A stretch of DNA of 64,000 bases from Lachnocurva sp029100405 (GCA_046263755.1 JBJYZC010000003.1:1-64000), one strand, 5' to 3'; positions 48,416-60,142 are shown, counted from the first letter of the stretch. A program made the numbers and translations. Notes: generated by a model not told the origin, from the sequence alone.

Positions 48416-49828
48416 TCAGACTGCCTTCCGGACTGCTTTTGGATCTTTCATACCGGTCAGTGCCCAGGGATCCAGAATCCCTTCCAATTCACTCTCCGTC
48501 ATGATGCCTTCCGAAAGGACAATCTCTCGAACGGATCGATTTTCACGAACCGACTGCTTGGCGATCTCTGCTGACTTCTTATAACCGATATAAGGGGACA
48601 GTGCTGTTGCAATACCGGCGCTGCTTTCCATCAGTGCCCTGCAGCGTTCCTTGTCAGCCGTAATTCCCGTGATGCAGTGATCTGTCAAGGTTCGGACAGC
48701 TCCGGTCATGGCTTCCATGGATTCAAAGAGATTGTAGAAGGCCACCGGTTCAAAGGCATTGAGTTCCATCTGTCCGGCCTCTGCTGCCATCGATATCGTA
48801 AGGTCATGCCCTGCAACCAGGAAGGCTACCTGGTTTACAACCTCGGGAATGACCGGATTCACTTTGCCCGGCATGATGGAAGAACCGTTCTGTCTGGCAG
48901 GAAGGTGGATCTCAGCCAGGCCGGTCTTGGGACCGGAGGAAAGGAGACGGAGATCGTTGCACATCTTGGAGAGGTCGATGGCACATGTCTTCAGGGCACC
49001 GGAAACAGCCACGAAGCCATCCAGATTTTCGGTTGCATCGAACAGGTCTTCCGCCTGGCGAAGCGCATAGCCGGACAGATCCGAGAGACAGGGAACAACA
49101 TGATTCAGATAGCGCTCTGACGTATTGATCGCCGTTCCGATCGCCGTTCCGCCGAGGTTTACGGTCAGCATCTCACGGCTTATTGTATGCAGTCTCTTAT
49201 GATCCCTTCGAACCATGACAGCCCATGCATGAAAGCTCTGGCCCAGTCGCATGGGAACCGCATCCTGCAGCTGGGTCCGTCCCATCTTGATCACATCATC
49301 GAATTCTGCGGCCTTGTCCATGAGGGCATCTTCCAGACGGACCAGTTCGTATTCCAGCGGTCTCAAGAGATCCAGAACCGTAAGCTTTCCGGCTGTCGGG
49401 ATGACATCATTGGTGGACTGGGCCATGTTCACGTGGTCATTGGGATGAACCATGGAATAGTCCCCCTTTTTCGCTCCCAGGAGTTCACAGGCCCGGTTTG
49501 CGATGACCTCATTCATGTTCATATTGGCACTGGTTCCGGCGCCGCCCTGAATCGCATCCACAAGGAAGGCCTCCCGGAACTTGCCCTCCATGACTTCGTC
49601 ACTGGCTGTTATTATGGCATCCGCCTTCGCAGCATCCAATTCCCCGGCTCTCTTATTGGTCATCGCAGCAGCTTTCTTGATCATGGCCAGATTCTTTAAG
49701 AAAGTGGGATTCATTGTATGACCTGTAATCTGAAAATTTTCCTGCGCTCTAAGGGACTGGACACCATAGTAGGCGCTTTCGGGTAATGCTTTTGTTCCAA
49801 TTGAATCAGATTCCAAACGTGTTCTCAT
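48416..49828 (-). CDS. aspA: Aspartate ammonia-lyase
   Basis: This 470-residue fumarase/aspartase-family enzyme reversibly converts aspartate to fumarate and ammonia. It has the N-terminal MRTRLESDSIGTKALPESAY, GGAGTSANMNMNEVIANRA, the TQLQDAVPMRLGQ segment and the signature SSIMPGKVNPVIPE whose Ser is the catalytic base. The start MRTRxExDSxG favours aspartase over fumarase. The gene is divergent from an Lrp-type regulator, which may control it. GAGG precedes the ATG. In an anaerobe it links aspartate use to fumarate reduction. Confidence 0.94.
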   Translation of the reverse strand: MRTRLESDSIGTKALPESAYYGVQSLRAQENFQITGHTMNPTFLKNLAMIKKAAAMTNKRAGELDAAKADAIITASDEVMEGKFREAFLVDAIQGGAGTSANMNMNEVIANRACELLGAKKGDYSMVHPNDHVNMAQSTNDVIPTAGKLTVLDLLRPLEYELVRLEDALMDKAAEFDDVIKMGRTQLQDAVPMRLGQSFHAWAVMVRRDHKRLHTISREMLTVNLGGTAIGTAINTSERYLNHVVPCLSDLSGYALRQAEDLFDATENLDGFVAVSGALKTCAIDLSKMCNDLRLLSSGPKTGLAEIHLPARQNGSSIMPGKVNPVIPEVVNQVAFLVAGHDLTISMAAEAGQMELNAFEPVAFYNLFESMEAMTGAVRTLTDHCITGITADKERCRALMESSAGIATALSPYIGYKKSAEIAKQSVRENRSVREIVLSEGIMTESELEGILDPWALTGMKDPKAVRKAV

Positions 49829-49988
49829 TGTGGGTCCTCACTTTCCAGTAGCTATCATTTGCGGTACAACTGTAAATCTTTCTCACCGGATTTATCAGGA
49901 TCTCTTATCGACCGCTTTTCTTTATGGTGGAAGAATACCCCTCTTTTTTTCGTTTGTAAATATTATTAAGTTAATGCTGACAAAATTA

Positions 49989-50099
49989 TTGATTTTTCCA
50001 TTTTCTTTCTTATAATATTTAAATGTAAACCACTTTTGCTTTATAATATTAATATTTATGACCTTGCCTGGTGATTAAGGTCATAAGTACAACTTATGA
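49989..50099 (+). promoter_or_regulatory. Promoter and palindromes upstream of the Lrp-type gene
   Basis: TTGATT (49989-49994), a 16-bp spacer and TATAAT (50011-50016) form a promoter. Two dyads follow: ATGACCTT / AAGGTCAT (50058-50084) and TCATAAGT-ACA-ACTTATGA (50081-50099). They overlap each other and end just before the AAAGGAGG site, so they look like autoregulatory operators or mutually exclusive hairpins. Confidence 0.6.
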
Positions 50100-50117
50100 A
50101 TAAAGGAGGATATCAAA

Positions 50118-50660
50118 ATGCGAAGTGAAAAGAACATAAGAGAGAAAGAAGACAGTACAAAAGATTCCTTTTCCGATCGGATGCCGTCTCCGGAATCCGA
50201 TCGAAAAACAGATCTTGATGAAAAAGAACTGGATCCGATTGACCGGAAAATCATTCGTATCCTCTTAAAAAACGCCAGAACGCCCATCAAGGAAATCGCC
50301 GGCCAGGTCTTCCTTTCCTCCCCGGCGGTATCTGCCCGGATCGATAAGCTTGAGAAAGCCGGTATCCTGCGTGGATTTCACGCCGAGGTCGACTACCGGC
50401 ATTTCGGATATCACATCAAGGCCTTCATTAATCTCGAAGTTGCTCCCGATCAGAAGCAGGAATTTTATCCCTATATTCAGGGAATTGACAACGTCATTGA
50501 GTGCAACTGCGTCACCGGCGATTATTCCATGTTAATAGAAACCGTCTTTCAGTCGACCGAACAGTTGGATCACTTTATCAATGAACTCCAGCATTTCGGG
50601 AAGACCAAGACACTCATCGCCTTCTCGACCTCAGTCGAACACCGGGATGTGCCAATCTGA
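50118..50660 (+). CDS. Lrp/AsnC-family transcriptional regulator
   Basis: This 180-residue protein has a 40-residue charged N-terminal extension, then the Lrp helix-turn-helix (LDPIDRKIIRILLKNARTPI, FLSSPAVSARIDKLEKAGIL). The RAM effector domain follows (FINLEVAPDQKQEFYPYI, CVTGDYSMLIETVFQS). Family members form octamers and sense amino acids. It is divergent from aspA, so aspartate or a related amino acid is a likely signal. AAAGGAGG precedes the ATG. A terminator separates it from the convergent 967-residue flavoprotein gene. Confidence 0.93.
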   Translation: MRSEKNIREKEDSTKDSFSDRMPSPESDRKTDLDEKELDPIDRKIIRILLKNARTPIKEIAGQVFLSSPAVSARIDKLEKAGILRGFHAEVDYRHFGYHIKAFINLEVAPDQKQEFYPYIQGIDNVIECNCVTGDYSMLIETVFQSTEQLDHFINELQHFGKTKTLIAFSTSVEHRDVPI

Positions 50661-50713
50661 AAGTCCTGTTCCAGAGCTCACTTACTTATCAACCGAACAA
50701 CCGAAAAAAACAC

Positions 50714-50766
50714 AAAAAAGACCCCATCTGCCAGCCATATCCTGCCTGACAAATGAGGTCTTTTCT
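50714..50766. terminator. Bidirectional terminator between the Lrp-type gene and the 967-residue oxidoreductase gene
   Basis: AAAAGACC and GGTCTTTT form the base of a stem with imperfect inner pairs (CCAT/ATGA region), with A and T runs on both sides. It lies between convergent genes. Confidence 0.75.
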
Positions 50767-50800
50767 TAATACTTCTTACTTCTTACATATTACTTACATA

Positions 50801-53704
50801 TTACTGTTTGCAATTCTCTTCCATAGGAACCGCGTTTCCCGTGTTGGGATGTGCCTTGTTGAATTCCTTGTTCTTATTGAATTCGCGGCGTTTTTCTCTC
50901 ATGATCTTCGCTTCCTCGGAACCGGAGTTTTTGAGGATCCGGAAGGCTCTCTTCATGGCATAAGGCACCAGGCCCTTGATCTTATCCTCTGCAAAGCGCA
51001 TATCGGTATTTTCCGGATGATCCCTGTAGAGATGAATCGCATCGAATTTGCAGCGGGTCGTACAGATACCGCATCCAATGCACTTATTCGGATCTACAAC
51101 AGATGCACCACAGGCGAGACAGCGGCTGCATTCCGTATGTACCTCTTCCTCGGTCAGTGTGCCATGCATATCCCGGAAGGGGTCTGATCCCTCAGGGCCA
51201 TCCTTGGCCTCCTGCCTGCCGGCCGTATCATAGGAATCAATCAGGAGATCCTCCTTGTCCAGTTCCAGATAATGATGCCGGTCTCTTCCAATGGTCATGG
51301 AAGCATTCCACTGCACATAACGGTTGAGAGAATCTGCAGCATAATGGCCTTCTGCAATGGCATCGATGACAAATTTAGGCCCTGTCAAAACATCTCCTCC
51401 AACGAAAATATCCGGATCCGCCGTCTGGAAAGTCAATTCATCCGCCTCCGGATAATTGCCGTGATGGAAGCTGACTTTCCGTCCATCGAGAAGTCCGCCC
51501 CACTCAATGGCCTGTCCAATGGCAAAAACGATATGACGGCAGGAGATCTCCCTGGTCCGGCTCTCATCGTAAAGCGGCGAGAAGCGGCCGGTCTCAGGAT
51601 CGATGGTTCTTGTACACATCTTGAATACGATGCCGGAAACCTGCTTCTTATCATCGACAAGGACTTCCTTCGGACCCCATCCGTTTAAGATCTCGATATG
51701 ATCATCCAAGGTCTCCTGAATTTCTGCCTTGCTGGCCGGCATTTCGTCTCTCTGCTCAAGAGATACCATGGTGACATGACTTGCCCCGCGCTTGATTGCA
51801 TTTCGGGCACAGTCAACCGCTACGTTACCACCGCCGACGACAACGACATCGCCTTCGATTGCAGGATGTCCCTCTGCCATAGATTTCTGCAGATAATGAA
51901 CCGCAACATCTGTACCCAAAGCATCGTCATTCGAAACACCGGGACGACGTCCGCCCTGACAGCCGATGGCGATATAGAAAGCCTGGAAGCCTTGCTCCTT
52001 CAATTCCTGCAGGGTAATATCCTTACCGACTTCCACGCCGCAGCGGATCTCCACGCCCAGTTTCTCAATGATCTCGATCTCTTTGGCAATGACATCCTTC
52101 TCCAATTTGTAAGAAGGAATTCCATACGTCATCATGCCGCCCGCCTTCTCGTGTTTCTCGAAGACCACCGGAGAATAGCCCATAAGAGCCAGATAATATG
52201 CACAGGACAGACCTGCAGGGCCGGCGCCGATGATTGCGATCTTCTGATCGAACTTTCCTGTTACGGATGCAACCGCTTTCTTTGGAATGTAGGGCGTATC
52301 CAGAGCCAGATCATAATCTGCCACGAATTTCTTCACAGCGTCAATGGAAACCGCCTCATCGATCGTTCCTCTGGTGCAGGCTGTCTCACATCTCTTATTG
52401 CAGACTCTTCCGCAGACTGCCGGGAAGGGATTCATGGTCTTAATCAATGCAAGTGCTTCTTCATACTTACCTTCCTTGGCCTTCTGGAGATAGCCCTGAA
52501 CCGGAACATGCGCCGGGCAGGCTGCCTTACAGGGAGAGGATCCGGTCGGCCAGCTGTTATACATTCTTGCCGTATCCCGGTAGTTCTCATCCCAGGCATA
52601 TTTTCCCCAATGGATGGCATCGGGAAGAATGGACTTTGGATATTCCGGCAGACTTCCATCCTTTTTGCAAAGCTTCTGACCGAGCTTTACCGCGCCGGCC
52701 GGGCAGGCTTCCACACAGAGACCGCAGGCAACACAGTTTTCCGGCGTGGTCTTTGCGGTATAAGCACTCTTTGAAAGATTTGGTGTGTTGAAAAGCATGC
52801 TGGTCCGAAGGGCATTACAGATCTTTACATCACAGTTACAGATATCAAAAATATGGTTCTCCCCGTCGATATTGGTGATCTGATGAACGAAACCGTTCTC
52901 CTCTGCCTTCTTACAGATCTCGATGGCCTCTTCCTTGGTGATATAGTGGCCTCTCTTGGTCTCGACCGTATAATCAGCCATATCGCCGACCTGGATACAC
53001 CAGTCATTGTAATCATCGGCACAGCCTTCCCCAAGTGTCGCACGGGAATAGCGGCAGGAGCAGATTCCGGCAGAAATATGTCCATCATATTTATTCAGCC
53101 AATAAGAGATATGCTCGAGATCGACCGATTCCTGAGATACGTCCAGAGCTTCCTCCACCGGGATAACATGCATGCCGATGCCATCCCCTCCTGGAGGCAC
53201 CAGCTGAGTAATTCCAGCCAGAGGATCGAAGGTCATCCGTTCAAAAGCCGATGCCACCGGCGGATTCTTATCGACACGGTCTTTGGAAGAGTTGAAGAGT
53301 TCTCCCACGCCGGGTACGAAATAAGGAATCCTCCAACGCTGAATCCTCGATTTCCCTTCGATCGGGCCATTGTGATCATAACAGTCCGAATAATCATACT
53401 CGAGAATCCCGACATAACTCATCTGGTAGAGAAGATCCTTCAGATCTTTTTCACTGTAGTCCGGATTCATTTTCTGTAATTCTTCGAAGGTATAGAACTT
53501 CCGAAGTTTCATCTTATTGGCGACAAGGGCCATCTCATGGCTGATGACTTCCTTCAGACCCCAATATTCCGCATCTTCGGTTGTAATCCCTTTGATCTTA
53601 TGAGGGACACAGTCCGTGATCTTCCTGGCAAGCTTTGCGATCTCTGGATCCTTCTCGGCTTCCCCCTGATACTTAGACCGCACGGTCTTGTACTGTTCTG
53701 GCAT
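50801..53704 (-). CDS. Large iron-sulfur flavoprotein: GltD/NfnB-like oxidoreductase with extra N- and C-terminal Fe-S domains
   Basis: This 967-residue protein has four parts. Residues 1-310 are an uncommon region with Cys at 215, 217, 228, 236, 289, 291 and 296 (GICSCRYSRATLGEGC; DICNCDVKIC). A 4Fe-4S motif (CVACGLCVEACP) is at about 324-334. A GltD-like part has N-terminal cluster Cys (391-443), the FAD motif IAIIGAGPAGLSCAYY (489-504) and an NADPH motif (VVVVGGGNVAVDCARNA). The C-terminus has CSRCLACG and CIGCGICTTRC. It would bifurcate or transfer electrons between NAD(P)H and ferredoxin-like carriers. The partner is unknown; no glutamate synthase large subunit is adjacent. Confidence 0.88.
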   Translation of the reverse strand: MPEQYKTVRSKYQGEAEKDPEIAKLARKITDCVPHKIKGITTEDAEYWGLKEVISHEMALVANKMKLRKFYTFEELQKMNPDYSEKDLKDLLYQMSYVGILEYDYSDCYDHNGPIEGKSRIQRWRIPYFVPGVGELFNSSKDRVDKNPPVASAFERMTFDPLAGITQLVPPGGDGIGMHVIPVEEALDVSQESVDLEHISYWLNKYDGHISAGICSCRYSRATLGEGCADDYNDWCIQVGDMADYTVETKRGHYITKEEAIEICKKAEENGFVHQITNIDGENHIFDICNCDVKICNALRTSMLFNTPNLSKSAYTAKTTPENCVACGLCVEACPAGAVKLGQKLCKKDGSLPEYPKSILPDAIHWGKYAWDENYRDTARMYNSWPTGSSPCKAACPAHVPVQGYLQKAKEGKYEEALALIKTMNPFPAVCGRVCNKRCETACTRGTIDEAVSIDAVKKFVADYDLALDTPYIPKKAVASVTGKFDQKIAIIGAGPAGLSCAYYLALMGYSPVVFEKHEKAGGMMTYGIPSYKLEKDVIAKEIEIIEKLGVEIRCGVEVGKDITLQELKEQGFQAFYIAIGCQGGRRPGVSNDDALGTDVAVHYLQKSMAEGHPAIEGDVVVVGGGNVAVDCARNAIKRGASHVTMVSLEQRDEMPASKAEIQETLDDHIEILNGWGPKEVLVDDKKQVSGIVFKMCTRTIDPETGRFSPLYDESRTREISCRHIVFAIGQAIEWGGLLDGRKVSFHHGNYPEADELTFQTADPDIFVGGDVLTGPKFVIDAIAEGHYAADSLNRYVQWNASMTIGRDRHHYLELDKEDLLIDSYDTAGRQEAKDGPEGSDPFRDMHGTLTEEEVHTECSRCLACGASVVDPNKCIGCGICTTRCKFDAIHLYRDHPENTDMRFAEDKIKGLVPYAMKRAFRILKNSGSEEAKIMREKRREFNKNKEFNKAHPNTGNAVPMEENCKQ

Positions 53705-53998
53705 AGCTCATTCCTTTCTTCATCGGATAAAAATCAGAGCAATTCCTGAAGAATATTGCTCATCCGATTGATATAAATTGATTCTGTTATAAATTTAACA
53801 TAATGTCTATCAAATTTCACTAAGAAAATCCGCCTGCCATACAAGAAAAACGTTGAATTTAACAAAGCAGACTCCGTAACAGCTTACATTAGATATGATA
53901 ATATGGTGATGCATAAAAAACTGCTTCCGGTAAATGATCCTTTTTATGATTTTGTTTGGACAAAAGATGCGAAATAAGTCAGGAATTCGAGGTGTCAC
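53705..53998. other. Intergenic region between divergent flavoprotein and YitT genes
   Basis: This is AT-rich DNA with promoter potential (for example TGATAAT near 53896) but no supported gene. A 24-codon frame (MVMHKKLLPVNDPFYDFVWT) lies at the right side without a clear ribosome site. Confidence 0.35.
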
Positions 53999-54883
53999 AT
54001 GAACCTGCAAGATGAATTATATGTACCAGCCAGACCCTTAACCATGCGAAATGTCGGCATGATTCTCTTTGGGACCACGCTCTTTTCCCTGTCTGTCAAC
54101 CTTTTTCTCCAGCCGCTGGATCTCTATGCCGGAGGCATTGTCGGTCTTGCGAATCTCTTCCGAACCCTCTTTCTCCCATCCATGTCAAAAACCCTTGCCG
54201 GTATGATCAATCTGTGTCTGAACATTCCCCTCTTCATTCTGGCATGGAAAACCATGAAGAAAAAGATGCTGATTGGAACCTTCCTTTCCATTCTTGTCCA
54301 GACCATTCTCATGTCCCTGGTTCCGATACCAAAGACTCCAATCCTGGATGACAAACTTGCCGGCCTGGTGATCAGCGGTGTGGGCGGAGGCATCGGCTGC
54401 GGCATGATCCTGTCCAATGGCGGAAGCGCCGGCGGTCTGGATCTGCTTGGGGTCTTTATCGCATCCCGTAACCGAAAGTTCTCTGTCGGTACTTTTGAGA
54501 CAGCCTTCAATGCCGTCCTCTATCTGGTCTGCGCCATTCTCTTCTCTGTGCCGACAGCCTTGTATTCCATCCTCTATATCATCTGCTTCTCCCTGGCAAT
54601 TGACCGCTTTCACTATCAGAATATTGAAATCGAACTGGTCATCTTCACCCATCATCCGGAAGTCGAAGATATTATCCTGAAAAAGTATGTGCGGGGTGTC
54701 ACCAAATGGAAGGGCGTCGGCGCCTATACCAACAAAGACACCCATGTCCTTGTGACTGTTGTTGCCAAAAATGAAGTTAATCTTGTCAAGCGGGATATCC
54801 TGGAAATCGACCCCAAAGCCTTTATCATCGAGCATGGCAGTACCAATGTCACCGGAGGCTATCAGAAACGATTGGATAATTAA
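53999..54883 (+). CDS. YitT-family membrane protein (DUF161/DUF2179)
   Basis: This 294-residue protein has five to six membrane helices with the family repeats LYAGGIVGLANLFRTLF and GMILSNGGSAGGLDLLGVFI. A soluble DUF2179 domain of about 80 residues at the C-terminus (VIFTHHPEVEDIILKKYVRG, GVGAYTNKDTHVLVTVVAKN) completes it. The family is widespread in Firmicutes and its transport function is not established. GAGGTG precedes the ATG and a strong terminator follows. Confidence 0.92.
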   Translation: MNLQDELYVPARPLTMRNVGMILFGTTLFSLSVNLFLQPLDLYAGGIVGLANLFRTLFLPSMSKTLAGMINLCLNIPLFILAWKTMKKKMLIGTFLSILVQTILMSLVPIPKTPILDDKLAGLVISGVGGGIGCGMILSNGGSAGGLDLLGVFIASRNRKFSVGTFETAFNAVLYLVCAILFSVPTALYSILYIICFSLAIDRFHYQNIEIELVIFTHHPEVEDIILKKYVRGVTKWKGVGAYTNKDTHVLVTVVAKNEVNLVKRDILEIDPKAFIIEHGSTNVTGGYQKRLDN

Positions 54884-54939
54884 TACGGAGTGATTGCAAA
54901 TAAGACAGGAATGTCTTTCTTGATCCGAAAAAACAATTG

Positions 54940-54974
54940 AAAAGAGACCGGAGCACTCGCTCCAGTCTCTTTTT
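54940..54974 (+). terminator. Terminator after the YitT-family gene
   Basis: AAAGAGACCGGAGC pairs with GCTCCAGTCTCTTT (one mismatch) around a 4-nt loop, with a T-run of five. Confidence 0.87.
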
Positions 54975-55060
54975 GTGTTTCTTAGCCTTCCAGTCTGCAT
55001 GAAGTCTGATTCTCTTCTGAGTCAGATCGAAAGAGAAATCTGCTTGTCCATCTGAAATGC

Positions 55061-56407
55061 TCAGCCCTGCAGAGCCTTGACATTGTAGAATGCCTTCTTG
55101 CCCTTATACTGTGCAACTGCTCCCAGATCTTCTTCGATCCGCATCAGCTGATTGTACTTTGCAATACGATCCGTACGGCTCATAGAACCGGTCTTAATCT
55201 GGCCTGCATTGGTTGCAACAACCAGATCTGCAATGGTCGTATCCTCAGACTCGCCGGAACGGTGGGAAACAATCGCTGTATAGCCCGCTTCCTTCGCCAT
55301 CTCGATTGCATCGAAGGTTTCGGTCAGAGTACCGATCTGGTTTACCTTGATCAATACGGCATTGGCAGCACCAAGCTCTATGCCCTTACGGATGAAGGTG
55401 GTATTGGTAACGAAGAGATCATCGCCGACCAGCTGGATCTTGTCACCCAGGCGCTTGGTCAGTTCTACCCAGCCGTCCCAGTCATTCTCAGCAAGACCGT
55501 CTTCCAGGGAAATCAGAGGGTACTTATCGACCCATTTCTCATAGAGTTCGATCATTTCGGCAGAAGTCTTCTCGCCCTCACCGGACCGCTTCAGGATATA
55601 ACGGTTCTTGTCAGCATCATAGAATTCCGAAGAAGCTGCATCCATGGCAAAAGCTACATCCTTACCGGGCTCGTAGCCTGCTTCTTTTACGGCTTCGAGC
55701 ATCAGTTCCAGAGGGCCTTCATTTCCAAGCGTCTCTAAGGGTCCCTTGCCTCCCGGAATACAGGACGGAGCATAGCCGCCTTCATCACCGACTGCGGTAT
55801 TATAGCCATACTTCTGAAGGACTTTTTTTAAGGTATGGAAAACCTCGGAGCCGATGCGGACGGCTTCTCGCACATTGGCTGCGCCAACCGGCATGATCAT
55901 GTATTCCTGGCAGTCTGCAGAGGAATCTGCATGCTTTCCGCCATTTAAGACATTCATCATGGGAACCGGGAGGACCTTTCCATTCGGGCCGCCCAGGTAT
56001 TTGTAAAGAGGAAGCCCGACGGAATCTGCTGCAGCATGGGCTACGGCTAGAGATACTGCCAGTGTCGCATTTGCACCAAGGTTGGACTTGAACTCCGTTC
56101 CATCCAGATCCAGCATGGCTTTGTCAATGCCTGCCTGATCAAAGACATCCATACCGATGATTGCCGGAGCAATCTTCTCATTGACATTGGCAACTGCCTT
56201 TAAAACGCCGGTTCCATGATATACTTTCTGATCGCCGTCGCGAAGCTCCAGAGCCTCTCTCTCACCGGTAGATGCTCCCGAAGGAACGATGGCTTTGCCG
56301 TAGGATCCGGACTCCGTCTCAACTTCACACTCTACGGTAGGATTTCCTCTGGAATCCAGGACCTGGCGTGCATATACTCTTGCAATCGGATCATCGTATC
56401 TTCTCAT
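55061..56407 (-). CDS. eno: Enolase
   Basis: This 448-residue glycolytic enzyme interconverts 2-phosphoglycerate and phosphoenolpyruvate. Family motifs are VYARQVLDSRGNPTVECEVE, SGASTGEREALELRDGD, LVGDDLFVTN (metal ligand), NAVLIKVNQIGTLTE (catalytic Lys) and AIVSHRSGESEDTTIADL. Its length is slightly above the usual 430. AAGGAG precedes the ATG. It follows a 219-bp gap after the pflA terminator on the same strand, so it is a separate transcript. Confidence 0.98.
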   Translation of the reverse strand: MRRYDDPIARVYARQVLDSRGNPTVECEVETESGSYGKAIVPSGASTGEREALELRDGDQKVYHGTGVLKAVANVNEKIAPAIIGMDVFDQAGIDKAMLDLDGTEFKSNLGANATLAVSLAVAHAAADSVGLPLYKYLGGPNGKVLPVPMMNVLNGGKHADSSADCQEYMIMPVGAANVREAVRIGSEVFHTLKKVLQKYGYNTAVGDEGGYAPSCIPGGKGPLETLGNEGPLELMLEAVKEAGYEPGKDVAFAMDAASSEFYDADKNRYILKRSGEGEKTSAEMIELYEKWVDKYPLISLEDGLAENDWDGWVELTKRLGDKIQLVGDDLFVTNTTFIRKGIELGAANAVLIKVNQIGTLTETFDAIEMAKEAGYTAIVSHRSGESEDTTIADLVVATNAGQIKTGSMSRTDRIAKYNQLMRIEEDLGAVAQYKGKKAFYNVKALQG

Positions 56408-56584
56408 AGATAAAATCTCCTTTTCTATTGCTTTGTCAAATTTTCACTCATATTTTCTGTCATTTCTCCTGACAAGGTAAGTATATCAAACCGGAGTTAT
56501 ATTATCTATGCGCATTTTGTCCGTATTGTATATCGGCTATCTACGAAAATGTTGGATTTCCTACAGATTTTTGATCTTTGAAAA

Positions 56585-56617
56585 GAAAAAAGAGCCCCGG
56601 GTTACCAGAGGCTCTTT
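56585..56617 (-). terminator. Terminator of the pflB-pflA operon
   Basis: AGAGCC and GGCTCT close an imperfect GC-rich stem and are followed by TTTTTTC on the minus strand, 10 bp beyond the pflA stop. Confidence 0.85.
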
Positions 56618-56626
56618 CCTTCGCCA

Positions 56627-57376
56627 TTAATAGGCGCCTAAAATTTCTTTTGCTTTTTTCAGCTCTTCCGCAGTCGGCGGGTCCACATCTTTTAGTGTGT
56701 AGGGAATCCCAAGCTCTTCATACTTGAAAACTCCAAGGGTATGATAGGGGAGCACTTCCACTCTTTCCACTGTTTTCAAGCCGTCGATAAACTTTCGAAG
56801 AGCCTTAAGCTCCTTTTCATCCGTTGTAATACCCGGAACCAGGACATGACGGATCCACATGGGAATTCCAATGTCAGACAGATAGTTCGCGCAGTCCAGA
56901 ATATTTGCATTGCTGTGACCGGTCAGTTTCTTGTGCTCTTCCTCAAAAATCTGTTTGATGTCCAGCATGACAAGGTCTGTATTTTCCATCAACTGGTTGA
57001 ATTTCGAGAAAAAAGGCTCCTGTCTGGTGAAGGGTCCTGCTGAAGTATCCAGGCAGGTATTGATTCCCCTCTCGTGGCATTTACGGAATAATTCGATCAA
57101 AAAGTCGATCTGGAGAAGAGCTTCTCCGCCGCTTACGGTAATACCACCGTCTTTGCCCCAATAGGGCTTGTAGCGGAGAGCTTTCTCTATGACTTCGTCT
57201 GCGCTCATCAAGGTCGGCTTCGTCTTTTTCGTACCGGCAGGATCCCAGGTGTCCGGATTGTGGCAGTAGCGGCAACGGAAATTGCAGCCCTGAAGAAAGA
57301 GCACAAATCGGATTCCTGGTCCGTCAACGGAGCCAAAGCTTTCCAGCGAATGAACGCGTGCTAATACTTCTCCCAT
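56627..57376 (-). CDS. pflA: Pyruvate formate-lyase activating enzyme (radical SAM)
   Basis: This 249-residue enzyme makes the glycyl radical on PflB using S-adenosylmethionine. The 4Fe-4S site is CNFRCRYCHNPDTW (C-x3-C-x2-C), and GGITVSGGEALLQ is the usual SAM-contact region. The C-terminus includes VEVLPYHTLGVFKYEELG, a family mark. The ATG lies 4 bp after the pflB stop without a strong ribosome site, so translation is probably coupled. Confidence 0.97.
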   Translation of the reverse strand: MGEVLARVHSLESFGSVDGPGIRFVLFLQGCNFRCRYCHNPDTWDPAGTKKTKPTLMSADEVIEKALRYKPYWGKDGGITVSGGEALLQIDFLIELFRKCHERGINTCLDTSAGPFTRQEPFFSKFNQLMENTDLVMLDIKQIFEEEHKKLTGHSNANILDCANYLSDIGIPMWIRHVLVPGITTDEKELKALRKFIDGLKTVERVEVLPYHTLGVFKYEELGIPYTLKDVDPPTAEELKKAKEILGAY

Positions 57377-57380
57377 CGGA

Positions 57381-59654
<2,274 letters not shown>

Positions 59655-59746
59655 CACGACCTCCAATCGTAAAAGTGGGTTGATTTGGTTGGTAATGGCA
59701 TGTCCTGCCCGAAAGTTAGAAGCATCTAACTAACTCTCCCGTAAGT

Positions 59747-59776
59747 ATCATACGTGATGGAACAAGGCTTCGTCAA
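59747..59776 (-). promoter_or_regulatory. Promoter of pflB
   Basis: On the minus strand TTGACG (59771-59776), an 18-bp spacer and TATGAT (59747-59752) precede pflB by about 95 bp. The leader has a short TTAGATGCTTCTAA palindrome. Confidence 0.6.
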
Positions 59777-59914
59777 TCGGATTTCTGTACTTTTCAGGAC
59801 GCAAAAAGCTTCCGGACGTTCTGAATCAGGAACAATCAGAAAACCTGTACAAATGGTCATTTTTCAGGCTTTCCGGCCGCTTTAGCATACAAAAGTTTTT
59901 TTGACAGATCTGCT

Positions 59915-60142
59915 ATGGCTGACTACAGAATCATTCCAAAAAAAGAAGGTGCCGGCCTTTCTGAGCATGCGGCACCCGGCGAAGCAATCATCTTCGCACT
60001 GGACGGCGAAGGCGTGATCGGATATGAGGGTGTCGATCATCCGATCAAGGCAGGCGAAAACTTCCATTTTGCCAAGGGCGGTTTGCATTCCGTCAAGGCC
60101 ACGAAGAAGTTCAAGATGGCTCTGCTTCTGACTCTTGAGTAA
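59915..60142 (+). CDS. Small single-domain cupin protein
   Basis: This 75-residue protein is a minimal cupin beta-barrel: GEAIIFALDGEGVIGYEGVD followed by IKAGENFHFAKGGLHSVKA. The second cupin motif is present, with the His in LHSV and possibly the His in FHF; the first motif lacks its usual HxH pair, so metal binding is doubtful. No strong ribosome site precedes the ATG (GACAGATCTGCT), which lowers confidence in expression. It is divergent from pflB and convergent with ferritin; the role is unknown. Confidence 0.7.
   Translation: MADYRIIPKKEGAGLSEHAAPGEAIIFALDGEGVIGYEGVDHPIKAGENFHFAKGGLHSVKATKKFKMALLLTLE

Noticed and set aside
53810..54010. Minus-strand frame of 66 codons upstream of the YitT-family gene
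   Set aside because: It has no ribosome site or recognisable motif, overlaps the promoter region and start of the YitT-family gene, and has an odd Ile/His-rich composition.
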